The notes under the pieces are model-generated. The model saw only the letters and a list, made by a program, of their open reading frames with translations, searched no databases and was not told the DNA's origin. This document shows, piece by piece, positions 35,091 to 44,029 of a stretch of DNA of 64,000 nucleotides (its first letter is position 1; each line of letters opens with the position of its first letter). This DNA comes from Mycolicibacterium flavescens (GTDB lineage Bacteria > Actinomycetota > Actinomycetes > Mycobacteriales > Mycobacteriaceae). Where the stretch lies: NCBI RefSeq assembly GCF_001722335.1, contig NZ_MIHA01000001.1, forward strand, positions 124,001 to 188,000. The letters run 5' to 3'. Both the position numbers and the translations under genes were made by a program.

Positions 35091-36287
35091 CTAGCGGACC
35101 CTGATCGGTAGCGTGCCCCAGCCCCGCACGCTGGACGTGTGCGCCATCTGCGCAGCCTCGTAGCCGATGTCCCACTCCGGCCAGCGGACCAGGATCTCCT
35201 CGAGCGCCACGCGTGCCTGCATCCGGGCCAGCGCGGACCCGAGGCAGAAGTGCAGTCCCTGACCGAAGGACAGATGCGCGGCGTTGCGGTGAATGTCGAA
35301 GCGCTCGCCGTCGGCATAGTGTCGATCATCGCGATTGGCCGATCCGTTGAGCAGCAACATGATCGACCCCTCCTCGATGACTTGACCGTGGCATTCGACA
35401 TCGTGTGCGACATGGCGGGCCTGCACCGGTGACGGCGCCTGGAATCTGAGCACCTCCTCGACCGCGCCGGGGATCAGCGAGAAGTCAGACGCCAATTCGG
35501 CGCGCTGTCCGGGATGTTCGGCAAGGATCTGGCCGATGAAGCCGATCAGCCGGGTGGTCGTCTCGTTGCCCGCGCCGGCGATCATACTGGTGTAGGTGAG
35601 CACCTCGGTCCGGGTCAGCGGCCGTGGCGACCCGTTCTCCTCGATCTGCGCGGTGAGCAACTGCGTCATCAGGTCGTCGGAGGGATGGTCGGCCCGCCAC
35701 TCGATGTAGTCGGCGAACAGTTGGTAGCTGTTCTCGAATGTCTCGGTGGTGACGGCCTTGAACGTCCCTTCCGCCAGGCCGATCGCGCCGCCGGTCTGCT
35801 CGCGGATCTGGGCCTGGTCGGTCTCCGGGATCCCGAGCAGGTAGCCGATCGTGCGCATCGGGATCTGGGCGCCGAGAACCGCGATCAGGTCGAAGCCGTC
35901 CTCCCCGGTGAGCGGGTCGAGGGCCCGCACGCAGAACTGACGCGTCAGGGGCTCGATCGCGGCCATCCGCCGCGGCGTGAACACCTTCGACAGCAGCCTG
36001 CGGTGCAGATCGTGCAGCGGCGGATCCTCGAACAGGATGACGCCCGGCGGCACCTCGATCCCGCTCTTGATGACGTCCATGGTGGTGCCGCGACCCGACC
36101 GGTAGGTCTGCCAGTTCGGCAGCTCACGGGCCACGTCGTCGTAGCGGCTCAGTGCGTAGAAGTCGTACTTGTCGTTGTAGTACAACGGCGCTTCGTCGCG
36201 CATTCGCCGCCAGATCGGGTACGGGTCGTCGTCGATCGCGAAGTCGAACGGGTCGTAGTAAAGGTCGACCGTCTGCGCGTCAGTCAC
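35091..36287 (-). CDS. Cytochrome P450 (fourth)
   Basis: A 398-residue P450 with I-helix MIAGAGNETTTRLIGF, E-x-x-R EEVLRFQAP and heme loop SFGQGLHFCLGSALARMQ. It differs clearly from the other three (AGNETT rather than AG-ETT; HFCLGSALAR), so it belongs to another P450 family. It is last in a three-gene unit with a DapB-like dehydrogenase (14-base gap) and a luciferase-like oxidoreductase, all led by operator F. It converges on the TetR gene. Confidence 0.94.
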   Translation of the reverse strand: MTDAQTVDLYYDPFDFAIDDDPYPIWRRMRDEAPLYYNDKYDFYALSRYDDVARELPNWQTYRSGRGTTMDVIKSGIEVPPGVILFEDPPLHDLHRRLLSKVFTPRRMAAIEPLTRQFCVRALDPLTGEDGFDLIAVLGAQIPMRTIGYLLGIPETDQAQIREQTGGAIGLAEGTFKAVTTETFENSYQLFADYIEWRADHPSDDLMTQLLTAQIEENGSPRPLTRTEVLTYTSMIAGAGNETTTRLIGFIGQILAEHPGQRAELASDFSLIPGAVEEVLRFQAPSPVQARHVAHDVECHGQVIEEGSIMLLLNGSANRDDRHYADGERFDIHRNAAHLSFGQGLHFCLGSALARMQARVALEEILVRWPEWDIGYEAAQMAHTSSVRGWGTLPIRVR

Positions 36288-36301
36288 GCCGATCCGCCTC
36301 C

Positions 36302-37378
36302 TCAGTCGTCGAATGCGTGGCGCGGCAGCGTGTTCGGCATGTCGAGCGAACTAAGCAACCCGGTGGGGGCCGCCACGACATACGGAATCGCGTTGACCAC
36401 CCGCATCGCGGTTGCCGCCATCGCCGCATGGCCGGCGCCATGGCCCTCGGCGTCGCCAAGGTTCATCGCGCAGTGGATGTCCGGTTCGCCGGTGATGTCG
36501 ACGCGGTAGGTCGCGTCGAATTCCGATGTCAGCCAGTCCGGTGCCACGTCGCGGGCCATCCGGATGATGTGCTCGATGACGATGGCCTCCCGTCCGTTGA
36601 CCACGCCGGCGGCCCTGGTGCACACCGCACCGCAGGTCCCGGCCTTGATGGTGCCGAACGCGACTTCGATGTCACGATCGGTCAGCCGCCGGTCCAGCGA
36701 ACCGCGCACTTCGGAGACCTCCACCCCCAGGCCGGCCGCCATCAGGTGAATCGGTGCCTTCCAGGCCATTTCGATGAAACCAGGTGTCTTCAGCAGCGGT
36801 TCGAAGTCGAGTGGGTGCCCGAACCCCATCCCGTTCATCATCACGTCGGCCACCGGGTAGTGGTCGTTGAGCGCCACCTCCGTGACCTTGATGCAGTCGA
36901 TCTTCTTCGACTGTGTTGTCAGGAGCAGTGCCAGTTGGTCCGATCCGAAACCGGGGAAGATCCCCGAGGCGTAGAACGACACGTTTCCGGACTTCGCCGC
37001 CTGCTCCAGCTGGTCCCGCCACTCGGGCGAGTAGTAGGCCGGCGGGTAGATCAGCGTGGTCGACGTGGTGGACACGATGTTGATACCGGCTTCGAGCAGT
37101 CGGAGGTAGTCGGGCACCGCGCCCGCATCGCGTTCGGGACCGCTGGCGGCGTACACGACACAGTCGGGTTGCAGGGCGATCAGCGCGTCGGCGTCATCGG
37201 TGGCCGTGACACCGACCGGGTTTCCCCCGGCCAGTTCACCGGCGTCCTTACCGACCTTGGTCTTCGAATGCACCCAGACGCCGACGAGTTCGAGGTCCGG
37301 TCTGCGCCGGATCGCGTCGATCGCGATGGACCCGACGCCTCCGGTGGACCAGACCACCGTGCGTAGTGGTGTTGTCAC
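36302..37378 (-). CDS. NAD(P)H-binding dehydrogenase, DapB / diaminopentanoate-dehydrogenase-like
   Basis: A 358-residue protein with an N-terminal Rossmann domain (RTVVWSTGGVGSIAIDAIRRRPDLELVGVWVHS, then DCVVYAAS and INIVSTTS) of the dihydrodipicolinate reductase N-terminal type and a C-terminal domain rich in FGHPLDFEPLL-like segments. Mycobacteria carry several such proteins near P450 and steroid or lipid genes; none is a true DapB. Substrate unknown. It abuts the flavin-oxidoreductase gene (no spacer) and leads into the P450 gene, so the three form an operon. Confidence 0.85.
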   Translation of the reverse strand: MTTPLRTVVWSTGGVGSIAIDAIRRRPDLELVGVWVHSKTKVGKDAGELAGGNPVGVTATDDADALIALQPDCVVYAASGPERDAGAVPDYLRLLEAGINIVSTTSTTLIYPPAYYSPEWRDQLEQAAKSGNVSFYASGIFPGFGSDQLALLLTTQSKKIDCIKVTEVALNDHYPVADVMMNGMGFGHPLDFEPLLKTPGFIEMAWKAPIHLMAAGLGVEVSEVRGSLDRRLTDRDIEVAFGTIKAGTCGAVCTRAAGVVNGREAIVIEHIIRMARDVAPDWLTSEFDATYRVDITGEPDIHCAMNLGDAEGHGAGHAAMAATAMRVVNAIPYVVAAPTGLLSSLDMPNTLPRHAFDD

Positions 37379-38362
37379 TCAAGCCTCCAGTTTCGTGTCG
37401 TGTGCTCGCTCGACCGCGCGGGCGGCACGTTCGAGGTAGGGCCAGGCGGTCTCGGGCGGCAACCCGCCGCACAGCGGCAGGAGCGGCAGCAGCCCACCGC
37501 CACGGATGGTTTCGGCAGCCTCGTCGGTCGACATGATGCGGTAGGGGCTGTCCTGGTCGCGCAACGCCGGCACGCTGTCGGCGCGGCAGATGCTCGCCAC
37601 GGAGTCGTCGCCGTGGCGGTAGGACGCCGCGGTCATCGCGTCGTGGAGCAGATAGGAGCCGATTTCGTCCCAGGCCGTGTCGATGTCGTCGGCGACGAAC
37701 ACTGCTGTCGGCGCGCCCGCCACCGGGAGCTGAAAGAGCCCCGGTTCGAAGCCGTGGGCGCGGCATTCGGCCTCGTAGAATTCCCTGAGCTCCGGTGACG
37801 GGGTCTGGGAGATGAACCCGAGCCCGTTGCGCGCGGCCCGGCGCGCGGCGGCCCGGCTGCCGCCGGCGATGAGCAGCAACGGGCCGCCGGGGGTGGCGGG
37901 TGGCGGCGTCACGTGACTGACCGAGCCGTCGCGGTGGACCGGCTTGCCCGAAAGCAGTTGGCGCAGCACGGTAAGCGTCTCGTCGGCCACTCGACCGCGA
38001 TCAGCCATCCCGACGCCGAAGTGTTCGTATTCTTCGGCGCGGTGGCCGATCCCGAAGGCGTACGACACGCGCCCGCCGCTGATGATGTCGAGGACGCTCA
38101 TCTCCTCGGCCAGCCGCACGGGGTCCCAGAAGGTGATCGGTACCGCGGCCAGCATGATGGCCAACTGTCGCGTGCGGGCCGCGATCGCCGACGCCAGGAT
38201 CAGCGGCGCGGGCAGGTGCCGGTCGTCGGTGGCATGGTGCTCGGACAGTACGGCCGCCACCGCGCCGCGCGTCTCAGCCCATGCGCACATCTCGATGGCC
38301 GCCGCGTAGAGACCGGTGGTGTTCCCGGCGGGCGCCCGCATGTCGAACCGCAGCGTGAACAT
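37379..38362 (-). CDS. Luciferase-like (LLM class) flavin-dependent oxidoreductase
   Basis: A 327-residue TIM-barrel protein of the bacterial luciferase-like monooxygenase class, using FMN or F420. Family signatures are AVLSEHHATDDRHLPAPLILASAIAARTRQL, then PVRLAEEMSVLDIISGGRVSYAFGIGHRAEEYEHFGV and the later LLLIAGGSRAAARRAARNG. In mycobacteria many such enzymes use F420 (inference). First gene of the unit with the DapB-like dehydrogenase and the fourth P450; operator F lies 36 bases before its ATG. Confidence 0.92.
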   Translation of the reverse strand: MFTLRFDMRAPAGNTTGLYAAAIEMCAWAETRGAVAAVLSEHHATDDRHLPAPLILASAIAARTRQLAIMLAAVPITFWDPVRLAEEMSVLDIISGGRVSYAFGIGHRAEEYEHFGVGMADRGRVADETLTVLRQLLSGKPVHRDGSVSHVTPPPATPGGPLLLIAGGSRAAARRAARNGLGFISQTPSPELREFYEAECRAHGFEPGLFQLPVAGAPTAVFVADDIDTAWDEIGSYLLHDAMTAASYRHGDDSVASICRADSVPALRDQDSPYRIMSTDEAAETIRGGGLLPLLPLCGGLPPETAWPYLERAARAVERAHDTKLEA

Positions 38363-38397
38363 CAGCGCTCCGCCAAGGTCGTCACGCCGACCGACTC

Positions 38398-38414
38398 TAA
38401 CCTAAAATTTGTTC
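38398..38414 (-). promoter_or_regulatory. GAAC-N9-GTT operator, site F (LLM / DapB-like / P450 operon)
   Basis: On the minus strand it reads GAACAAATTTTAGGTTA, 36 bases before the LLM gene ATG, the same spacing as site A to its gene. Confidence 0.75.
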
Positions 38415-38426
38415 CCTGGTGTGCGT

Positions 38427-38909
38427 TCAGCTCACCTGTGTCAACGTGACCGGCATCTCGACGTCGAGAACCTTGTTGAATCCGCATGCGCCGCTGGGGC
38501 CTTCGGTCTTGTCCCAACCGACGAAGCGGCCGGGTTCGGGCGGGTAGTCCGACCAGAAGGTGAACGACTGTCTGCCGGGGTGCTTGGTTCCGTCGATGCA
38601 GGGTTCCCAGTCCGGGACGGTCCTGGTCACCTTCCACCGGCCGCTCATGTAGACCAGGTCGGCGCTCCACCCCTGGTCGCTGACCACCCGGCCGGCGCAG
38701 TCCTGGTAGGTCGTGCACGTGGAGGTGACCGTCCAGGTCTGGGTGACGCTGAGCTCCGGGTGGTCTGAGTCGTTGGTCTCGGCCCAGCGGCCGTCGGAGA
38801 ACACCGTGAACGTGCCGTTGATCGCGACCTCGCCCTGGGCGCGGGCGGGTGACGCGACGCCAACCAGACACGTCACCGCCACCCCGATAACCACCGCCGG
38901 GCGGATCAC
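38427..38909 (-). CDS. Mce-operon terminal secreted protein
   Basis: A 160-residue exported protein starting at a GTG that overlaps the mceF stop (GTGA). A signal peptide ends at ASPARAQ. The mature part is beta-rich: GTFTVFSDGRWAETND, WTVTSTCTTYQDCAGRVVSDQGWSADLVYMSGRWKV and SFTFWSDYPPEPGRFVGWDKT. Four cysteines (two in STCTTYQDC, one in EPCIDG, one in GACGFN) could form two disulfides. Small exported proteins of this sort often end mce operons; the function is unknown. It is the last gene of the 38.4-46.2 kb operon. Confidence 0.82.
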   Translation of the reverse strand: MIRPAVVIGVAVTCLVGVASPARAQGEVAINGTFTVFSDGRWAETNDSDHPELSVTQTWTVTSTCTTYQDCAGRVVSDQGWSADLVYMSGRWKVTRTVPDWEPCIDGTKHPGRQSFTFWSDYPPEPGRFVGWDKTEGPSGACGFNKVLDVEMPVTLTQVS

Positions 38910-40375
38910 GGCGGCCCCCCCGGGTAGACGAGGTCCTGCCAGGAGCGTGGCTGCTCGACGAGATCGGTCTGATGCCCGGCGTTTCCGTCCGGTGTGGCGT
39001 ATCGGCCGCTCTGCGGATCGTAGTGCGCGACGGCCACCGACGGCCCCGGTCCCGGCGGGATCCCCGGCGGAAGTGGTGTCCCCTCGACCGGTGCGAACAG
39101 GTTCTCGTCGGCGGTGACCCGATCGTCGGGCGGCACCCCCTGCGCGATCAGGTTGGGGTCGATCGGATACGCGCCCAGCGAGTGCTGGCGCATCGCCAGC
39201 GGCTTGTAGGGCTGGTCGCTGTAGCACTGCTCCACGGTCGGTGCGCGCTTGCCGGGCACACCCATGCACGGCGCATTGCGCGCGCCCCGCACGACGATCG
39301 GCGAATCCTGCGGCAGCTTGCAGTACACCCCGTCCGGGGTGTCGATCGTGGTGAGGTCGGCCGGGCTGCGCCAGGCCGAGGGCGGAAGGAACCCGACGGT
39401 GCAGGGGTTGGGGTCGGTCATCTGAATCCTGAAGTCGCCGATCGGGATTCCCGTGGCATTGTTCTCGGCGGCCGAGGACTGCGCGTTGGCCACGAACGAC
39501 GGCAGCAGCACCAGCACCTGTTCGAGTGAGGGTCGGTAGGTCACCGCCACCTGGCCGAACGTCGTCATGTTCGCCAGCAGGACCGGCAGGGTCGGTTTGA
39601 TCTGCTCGAGCAGGTGGGCGGCCTCGTCGGCGGCCGGCGGGCCCGCGGTGAGCAGCGTGCGGATCTGCGGGTCGTTCTGCACCACCTGCCCGGTGATGCC
39701 CGCGAGACTGCCGGCCCACAGCCGTAGCGCATCGGTGGACCGCGCCTGCGCGTCGAGCAGCGGCACGGAATCCTCGATCAGCGTCGCCGAGCGCGCGGCG
39801 TCGCGGTTGAGGTCGCCCGACAGCGTGGCCGACGAGTCGATCAGCGATCCCATGTCATAACCGGCGCCGCCGAACGCGGTGAACGAATCGTCGATCAGCG
39901 CGCGCAACCGGCCGTCGGGGATGCTGCCGATCAGCGTGTTGACCTGTTCGAGCATCGGGCTGACCGGTTGCGGAATCGTGGTGTCCGACATGGGGATCAC
40001 CGATCCATCCTCGAGATACGGCGGCTGGTCGGTTCGCGGTAGCAGTTCGACGTACTGTTCGCCGACCGCCGACACGCTGCGCACCTCGGCTTGCAGGTCG
40101 GCCGGAATTCTCGGGGACGTGTCGAGGCGCAGGGTGGCGACGGCCTTCGTGCGCGACACGTCGATGCCGGTCACCTTGCCGATCTGCACTCCGCGGTAGG
40201 TCACGTTGGCGAACCGGTACAGCCCGCCGGACGCGGGCAGCTCGAGGGTCACGGTCACCTTGCCGATCCCCAGCAGCGTCGGCACCCGCATGTAGGCGAA
40301 CACCATCGCCGAGACGCCGACGATCGAGGCGATCGTGAAGATCACCAGCTGGATCCGGACCAGACGCGGCAGCAT
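38906..40375 (-). CDS. Mce-family protein, sixth position (MceF-like)
   Basis: A 489-residue Mce protein with an N-terminal membrane anchor (LVRIQLVIFTIASIVGVSAMVFAYM) and an MCE domain at about 38-115 (LYRFANVTYRGVQIGKVTGI). A long helical region follows, then a proline-rich tail ending in PGGPP. The ATG shares one base with the upstream stop (TGATG). By position and the 'RGVQIGKV' form it is the F member of the A-F hexamer whose MCE rings and helical needle carry lipid across the cell envelope. Confidence 0.92.
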   Translation of the reverse strand: MLPRLVRIQLVIFTIASIVGVSAMVFAYMRVPTLLGIGKVTVTLELPASGGLYRFANVTYRGVQIGKVTGIDVSRTKAVATLRLDTSPRIPADLQAEVRSVSAVGEQYVELLPRTDQPPYLEDGSVIPMSDTTIPQPVSPMLEQVNTLIGSIPDGRLRALIDDSFTAFGGAGYDMGSLIDSSATLSGDLNRDAARSATLIEDSVPLLDAQARSTDALRLWAGSLAGITGQVVQNDPQIRTLLTAGPPAADEAAHLLEQIKPTLPVLLANMTTFGQVAVTYRPSLEQVLVLLPSFVANAQSSAAENNATGIPIGDFRIQMTDPNPCTVGFLPPSAWRSPADLTTIDTPDGVYCKLPQDSPIVVRGARNAPCMGVPGKRAPTVEQCYSDQPYKPLAMRQHSLGAYPIDPNLIAQGVPPDDRVTADENLFAPVEGTPLPPGIPPGPGPSVAVAHYDPQSGRYATPDGNAGHQTDLVEQPRSWQDLVYPGGPP

Positions 40376-41535
40376 CAGCCACCACCCCCGGGCTCCCAGG
40401 GTGCGGGCGCAGCATTCGGGATCGGCCCGAATGGCGGCGAGGTACCCACTCCGAGCGGATATTTGGTGTAGTACGAGTCGTAGCCCGGGTCGCCCGGCGC
40501 CGGGACGAGCGACGCCCGGTCCTGGCCGAGCGCGGTGCCCAGCAGCAGGCCGCGCTTGATGCGCGCGTTGGTCAGGTCGACGGTCACCCACAGGTTCATG
40601 TAGTCACCGCGGATCCCCCGGTCGATGAGGTTCTGCGTCATCGGGAACGTCGGTAGCCACGCCAACGCGGTGTCGATCTCGGGCCCCACATCGGCCAGCG
40701 CGCGCAGCGTGGGCGCCAGGTTCGTCAGGTTGGCCACCAGATCGGCGTGGGTGTCGTCGACCAGCCCGGTGATGGTGCGGCTGAACTCCCCCAGCCGTTG
40801 TAGCGCGGTGGTGAACCGGGGACGTTCCCGCACCAGCACGTCGAGCGCCGGCGGGATCTTGTCCAAGGCCCGGGTGAGTACCTGCTCTTCGTCCCCGAGC
40901 CGCTGCGCGAACTTGTTGAGCTCCTCGATCGTGGCGATGATGTTGTCGCGCTGCCGGTACAGCGTCGCGACGAAGGTGTCCAGGCGCGTGATCAGGTCGC
41001 GCACATCGCCCTGTCGACCGGACAGCGCGGTGTTGAAGTTCGCGATGATGTCGCCGATCTGGCCCAGGCCGCCGCCGTTGACGACGGCGGCCAGCGAGGC
41101 GAGCGTGCGCTCGGTCGACGGGTAGGTCGACGTGCCGTTCAGTCCGATCGTCGCGCCGGGCTGCAACCGACCCCGCGGCGCCTCACCCGGCGGCGGGTCC
41201 AGCGCGACGTGCATCGAGCCCAGTAGGCTCGTCTGCCCGACAGTCGCAACGGCGTTGGCGGGCACCGCCACTGCGGGCTCGACCGACACCTCGAGGTCGA
41301 TGTGCCACCCGTGCAACGTCATCGCACCGACGCTGCCGACGATGACGTCGTCGATCATCACCGGTGAATTCGACTCCAGCGTGCCGACATTGGCGATCTC
41401 GAGGTGGTAGACGGCGGAATCGGAGCCGCGCCCGACCGCACCGGGCAGGGGCAGCGAGTTGACGCCCTGAAACGAGCACCCGGTGACCGTCAGCATCGCG
41501 GTCAGGCTCAACGCCGCCATCCGCCTGCCGGTCAC
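40375..41535 (-). CDS. Mce-family lipoprotein, fifth position (MceE/LprK-like)
   Basis: A 386-residue Mce protein with a lipoprotein signal: RMAALSLTAMLTVTGC, the lipidated cysteine being near residue 20, as in the E member of other mce operons. The MCE domain follows (VYHLEIANVGTLESNSPVMIDDVIVGSV). The GTG start overlaps the mceD stop by four bases. The C-terminus is glycine- and proline-rich. It should sit anchored to the outer face of the membrane and join the transport complex. Confidence 0.92.
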   Translation of the reverse strand: MTGRRMAALSLTAMLTVTGCSFQGVNSLPLPGAVGRGSDSAVYHLEIANVGTLESNSPVMIDDVIVGSVGAMTLHGWHIDLEVSVEPAVAVPANAVATVGQTSLLGSMHVALDPPPGEAPRGRLQPGATIGLNGTSTYPSTERTLASLAAVVNGGGLGQIGDIIANFNTALSGRQGDVRDLITRLDTFVATLYRQRDNIIATIEELNKFAQRLGDEEQVLTRALDKIPPALDVLVRERPRFTTALQRLGEFSRTITGLVDDTHADLVANLTNLAPTLRALADVGPEIDTALAWLPTFPMTQNLIDRGIRGDYMNLWVTVDLTNARIKRGLLLGTALGQDRASLVPAPGDPGYDSYYTKYPLGVGTSPPFGPIPNAAPAPWEPGGGG

Positions 41536-42929
41536 GGGGGTGTCCCGTGGCTCGGCGGCGACGACGGCTGCTCGGCGGGCAGCAGCATGTCGGGCAGGGT
41601 GACAGGGCCGGGGGCGGCGGCGCCCGGCGCGTGTGCCGGCCCCGGTGGCGGCGGGAAACCCGGCGGCGGCGGCACATCCCCGGAACCGGTGTACGCCGAC
41701 ACCGCGGGCCGCGGCTCGGGTTCCCGGGCCGGTGCGCCGGCGCCGGGCATCAAATCCGGTTCGGTGTAGCGCAGCATGTACGGCGGCGGGTTGGAGGACA
41801 GAAACAGGCTGAACGGGAACGGCAGGTTGTTGAAGTTCGCGGTGCGAAGTCCCGGGCCGAGGTACTGCGAGCACAGTTTCCCGGTGCTCGGCGCGGTGAC
41901 GTTCTCCAGCGCCCCGATCATCCCGCAGATGAACCACTTCGGGTTCGACATGTTGTTGAGCACGAAGACGCCACTGGCCGCGCCGGTGCGTGGGTCGAAC
42001 ATGTTGACGGCATTGGCGATCGAGTGCGGCGCGATGTGCAGGACGTTCTCCAGTGCCATCCGGTTGTCGGCCAGGTTCTGCGTGACGGCGGCCAGCCGCT
42101 GGATCTGTTCGGCGGTCTTGTCGCGGGTGCCGCGGATGAACCGGGTGGTCTCGCCGACGACCTCGGAGAGGTTGGTCAGCGCGGCGTCGAGGTCGGAGCG
42201 GCTGTCGTTGAGGACGCTGGTGAGTGTGGCGAATCGGTCCTGGAACTGCACGATCTGGTCGTTGCTCTCACGCAGCGCGGTGACGAAGGTCTGCAGGTTC
42301 GCGATCGTGTCGACGACGTCGCCGCTGCCGTCGGCGAGGATCCTGCCGACACCGGACAACTGGGCCAGCGTCTCGCGCAACCGCGCGCCGTTGCCGTCGA
42401 GTGCGCCGGCCGCGCTGTCGATGAACCGGCCCACCGAGCCGGTCGACATGCCGTCGGCCGGACCCAGATCCGTTGCCAGCCGCATCAGCTGGTCTTTGAC
42501 CTCGTTCCATTCGACCGGGACCGCGGTGCGGTCGACCGGGATCACCGCGCCGTCGGCCATCACCGGTCCCGACTCGTACGCCGGGGCGAGTTGGACGTAC
42601 CGCGCCGACACGAGGTTCTGCGCGACGATCACCGCCTTGGCGTCGGCGGGTACCCGCACCCCCCGGTCGACGGCCAGTCTCATCTCGGCCTGTGTGCCGA
42701 TCGGACGGATCGAGGAGATCGTGCCCACCTTGACCCCGGCGATGCGCACCTCGTCTCCGGGGTAGATCGCGGTGGCGGTGAGGAACTGCGCGGTGATCAC
42801 CGTCGGCCGCAGCAGGGTCTGGCGGATCAGGACGACCCCGCCGCCGAACAGGACGGCGACCAGTAAGACGGCAAGCACGCGTCGGAGCTGGATGCCGCCA
42901 ATGTCGCGGCCCCGGCTGGTCGGGCTCAT
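41532..42929 (-). CDS. Mce-family protein, fourth position (MceD-like)
   Basis: A 465-residue Mce protein. One membrane helix (LRRVLAVLLVAVLFGGGVVLI) precedes an MCE domain (VITAQFLTATAIYPGDEVRIAGVKVGTISSI). A helical region and a long proline-rich tail (PPPPGFPPPPGP) follow, as is usual for the D member. The ATG at 42927-42929 overlaps the mceC stop by four bases. It is one of six consecutive Mce proteins expected to form a hetero-hexameric lipid conduit. Confidence 0.92.
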   Translation of the reverse strand: MSPTSRGRDIGGIQLRRVLAVLLVAVLFGGGVVLIRQTLLRPTVITAQFLTATAIYPGDEVRIAGVKVGTISSIRPIGTQAEMRLAVDRGVRVPADAKAVIVAQNLVSARYVQLAPAYESGPVMADGAVIPVDRTAVPVEWNEVKDQLMRLATDLGPADGMSTGSVGRFIDSAAGALDGNGARLRETLAQLSGVGRILADGSGDVVDTIANLQTFVTALRESNDQIVQFQDRFATLTSVLNDSRSDLDAALTNLSEVVGETTRFIRGTRDKTAEQIQRLAAVTQNLADNRMALENVLHIAPHSIANAVNMFDPRTGAASGVFVLNNMSNPKWFICGMIGALENVTAPSTGKLCSQYLGPGLRTANFNNLPFPFSLFLSSNPPPYMLRYTEPDLMPGAGAPAREPEPRPAVSAYTGSGDVPPPPGFPPPPGPAHAPGAAAPGPVTLPDMLLPAEQPSSPPSHGTPP

Positions 42930-44029
42930 CGGGGCGGCCCTCCCCACTGTTCGTGTGGTTGTGGGATCCCGTTGTAGGGGAACGGGAGTTCGGCGCGCGG
43001 GCCGGCGTTGTCGGGCGGCTGACCGGCGTTGACGCCGCGCCGGAACCCGAACGCGTAGTCGAGCCACGGCTGAAGCAACTGGCCGAACGCAATGTTCGGG
43101 ATGTAGGCCTGATAGTAGGGTCCGTTGCCGATCGTCTCACCGAGCGTGATCTGGAACTTGGCCAGCCCCGGCAGCGCCTTGGCGATGTTGTCGCGGTTCT
43201 TCTCCAGCACCGCGGTGACCGCGTTGAGCGTGTCCAGCGTGGGGGCGAGTTCGCGTTCGTTGTCCTCGATGAGCTTCGACATCTGTTGGGACAGCGCCGA
43301 AGTGTGGGCCAGCATCTCGACGATGGCGTAGCGGCGCGCCGACAAAACCGTGACCAGATCGTTGGCATTGAGAAGAAGGGTGTTGACCTGCTGGCTACGG
43401 TCGCTGAGAATCTTCGACACGTCGGCGCCGCTGGCCAGCAACTCCCCGAGGGTGTCGTCGCGGTCGTTGATCGCGCGCGACAGGTTGCTCAGCCCGTCGA
43501 AGGTCGGGCCGAGTTGGGGCGCCACTTCGTCGAGGGTGGCCGACAGGGTGTCCAGCGACTGGTTCAACGCCGCCGTGTCGGTACCGGCGGTGTTGGTCGT
43601 GAGCTCGCTGACCGCCTCGGTCAACGAATACGGCGATGCGGTGCGCGACACCGGGATCACCGCCATCGGGCGCAGCGTGCCCTCGCCCTTGGATTCCAGG
43701 GTCACCACGCGCTCCCCGAGCAGCGTGCCGGTGCGTACGTGGGCGGTGGTGTCCGAACCCAGCGTGACGGTGCCGTCGACCGTCAGCGTCACCAGCGCGT
43801 TGCGCCCCTGCAGCGCGACAGCCGATACGCTGCCGACCTTCATCCCGGAAATGGTCACGTCGTTACCGGGGGCCAGTCCGCCTGCGTCGGCGAACTGGGC
43901 CTGGTAGCGCACCGCGGTCGCCCATGACATCAGGCGTTCAGGGGCCAGACCGACAGCGATCACCAGCGTGATCAGTATCACGCCGATGATTCCCGACCGG
44001 ATGAGCCGGCTGCCACGGTATTTCAGCAT
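42926..44029 (-). CDS. Mce-family protein, third position (MceC-like)
   Basis: A 367-residue Mce protein with membrane helix RSGIIGVILITLVIAVGLAPERL and an MCE domain (YQAQFADAGGLAPGNDVTISGMKVGSVSAV). The long helical part has heptad-like leucines through residues 170-300. The C-terminus ends in a short proline-rich segment. The ATG shares a base with the mceB stop. Start and end overlaps place it firmly within the operon. Confidence 0.92.
   Translation of the reverse strand: MLKYRGSRLIRSGIIGVILITLVIAVGLAPERLMSWATAVRYQAQFADAGGLAPGNDVTISGMKVGSVSAVALQGRNALVTLTVDGTVTLGSDTTAHVRTGTLLGERVVTLESKGEGTLRPMAVIPVSRTASPYSLTEAVSELTTNTAGTDTAALNQSLDTLSATLDEVAPQLGPTFDGLSNLSRAINDRDDTLGELLASGADVSKILSDRSQQVNTLLLNANDLVTVLSARRYAIVEMLAHTSALSQQMSKLIEDNERELAPTLDTLNAVTAVLEKNRDNIAKALPGLAKFQITLGETIGNGPYYQAYIPNIAFGQLLQPWLDYAFGFRRGVNAGQPPDNAGPRAELPFPYNGIPQPHEQWGGPPR

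Noticed and set aside
36302..37378. Calling this gene dapB (dihydrodipicolinate reductase)
   Set aside because: It is longer than DapB, lacks the DapB catalytic segment that I would expect, and its context is P450 and flavin oxidation, not lysine synthesis.
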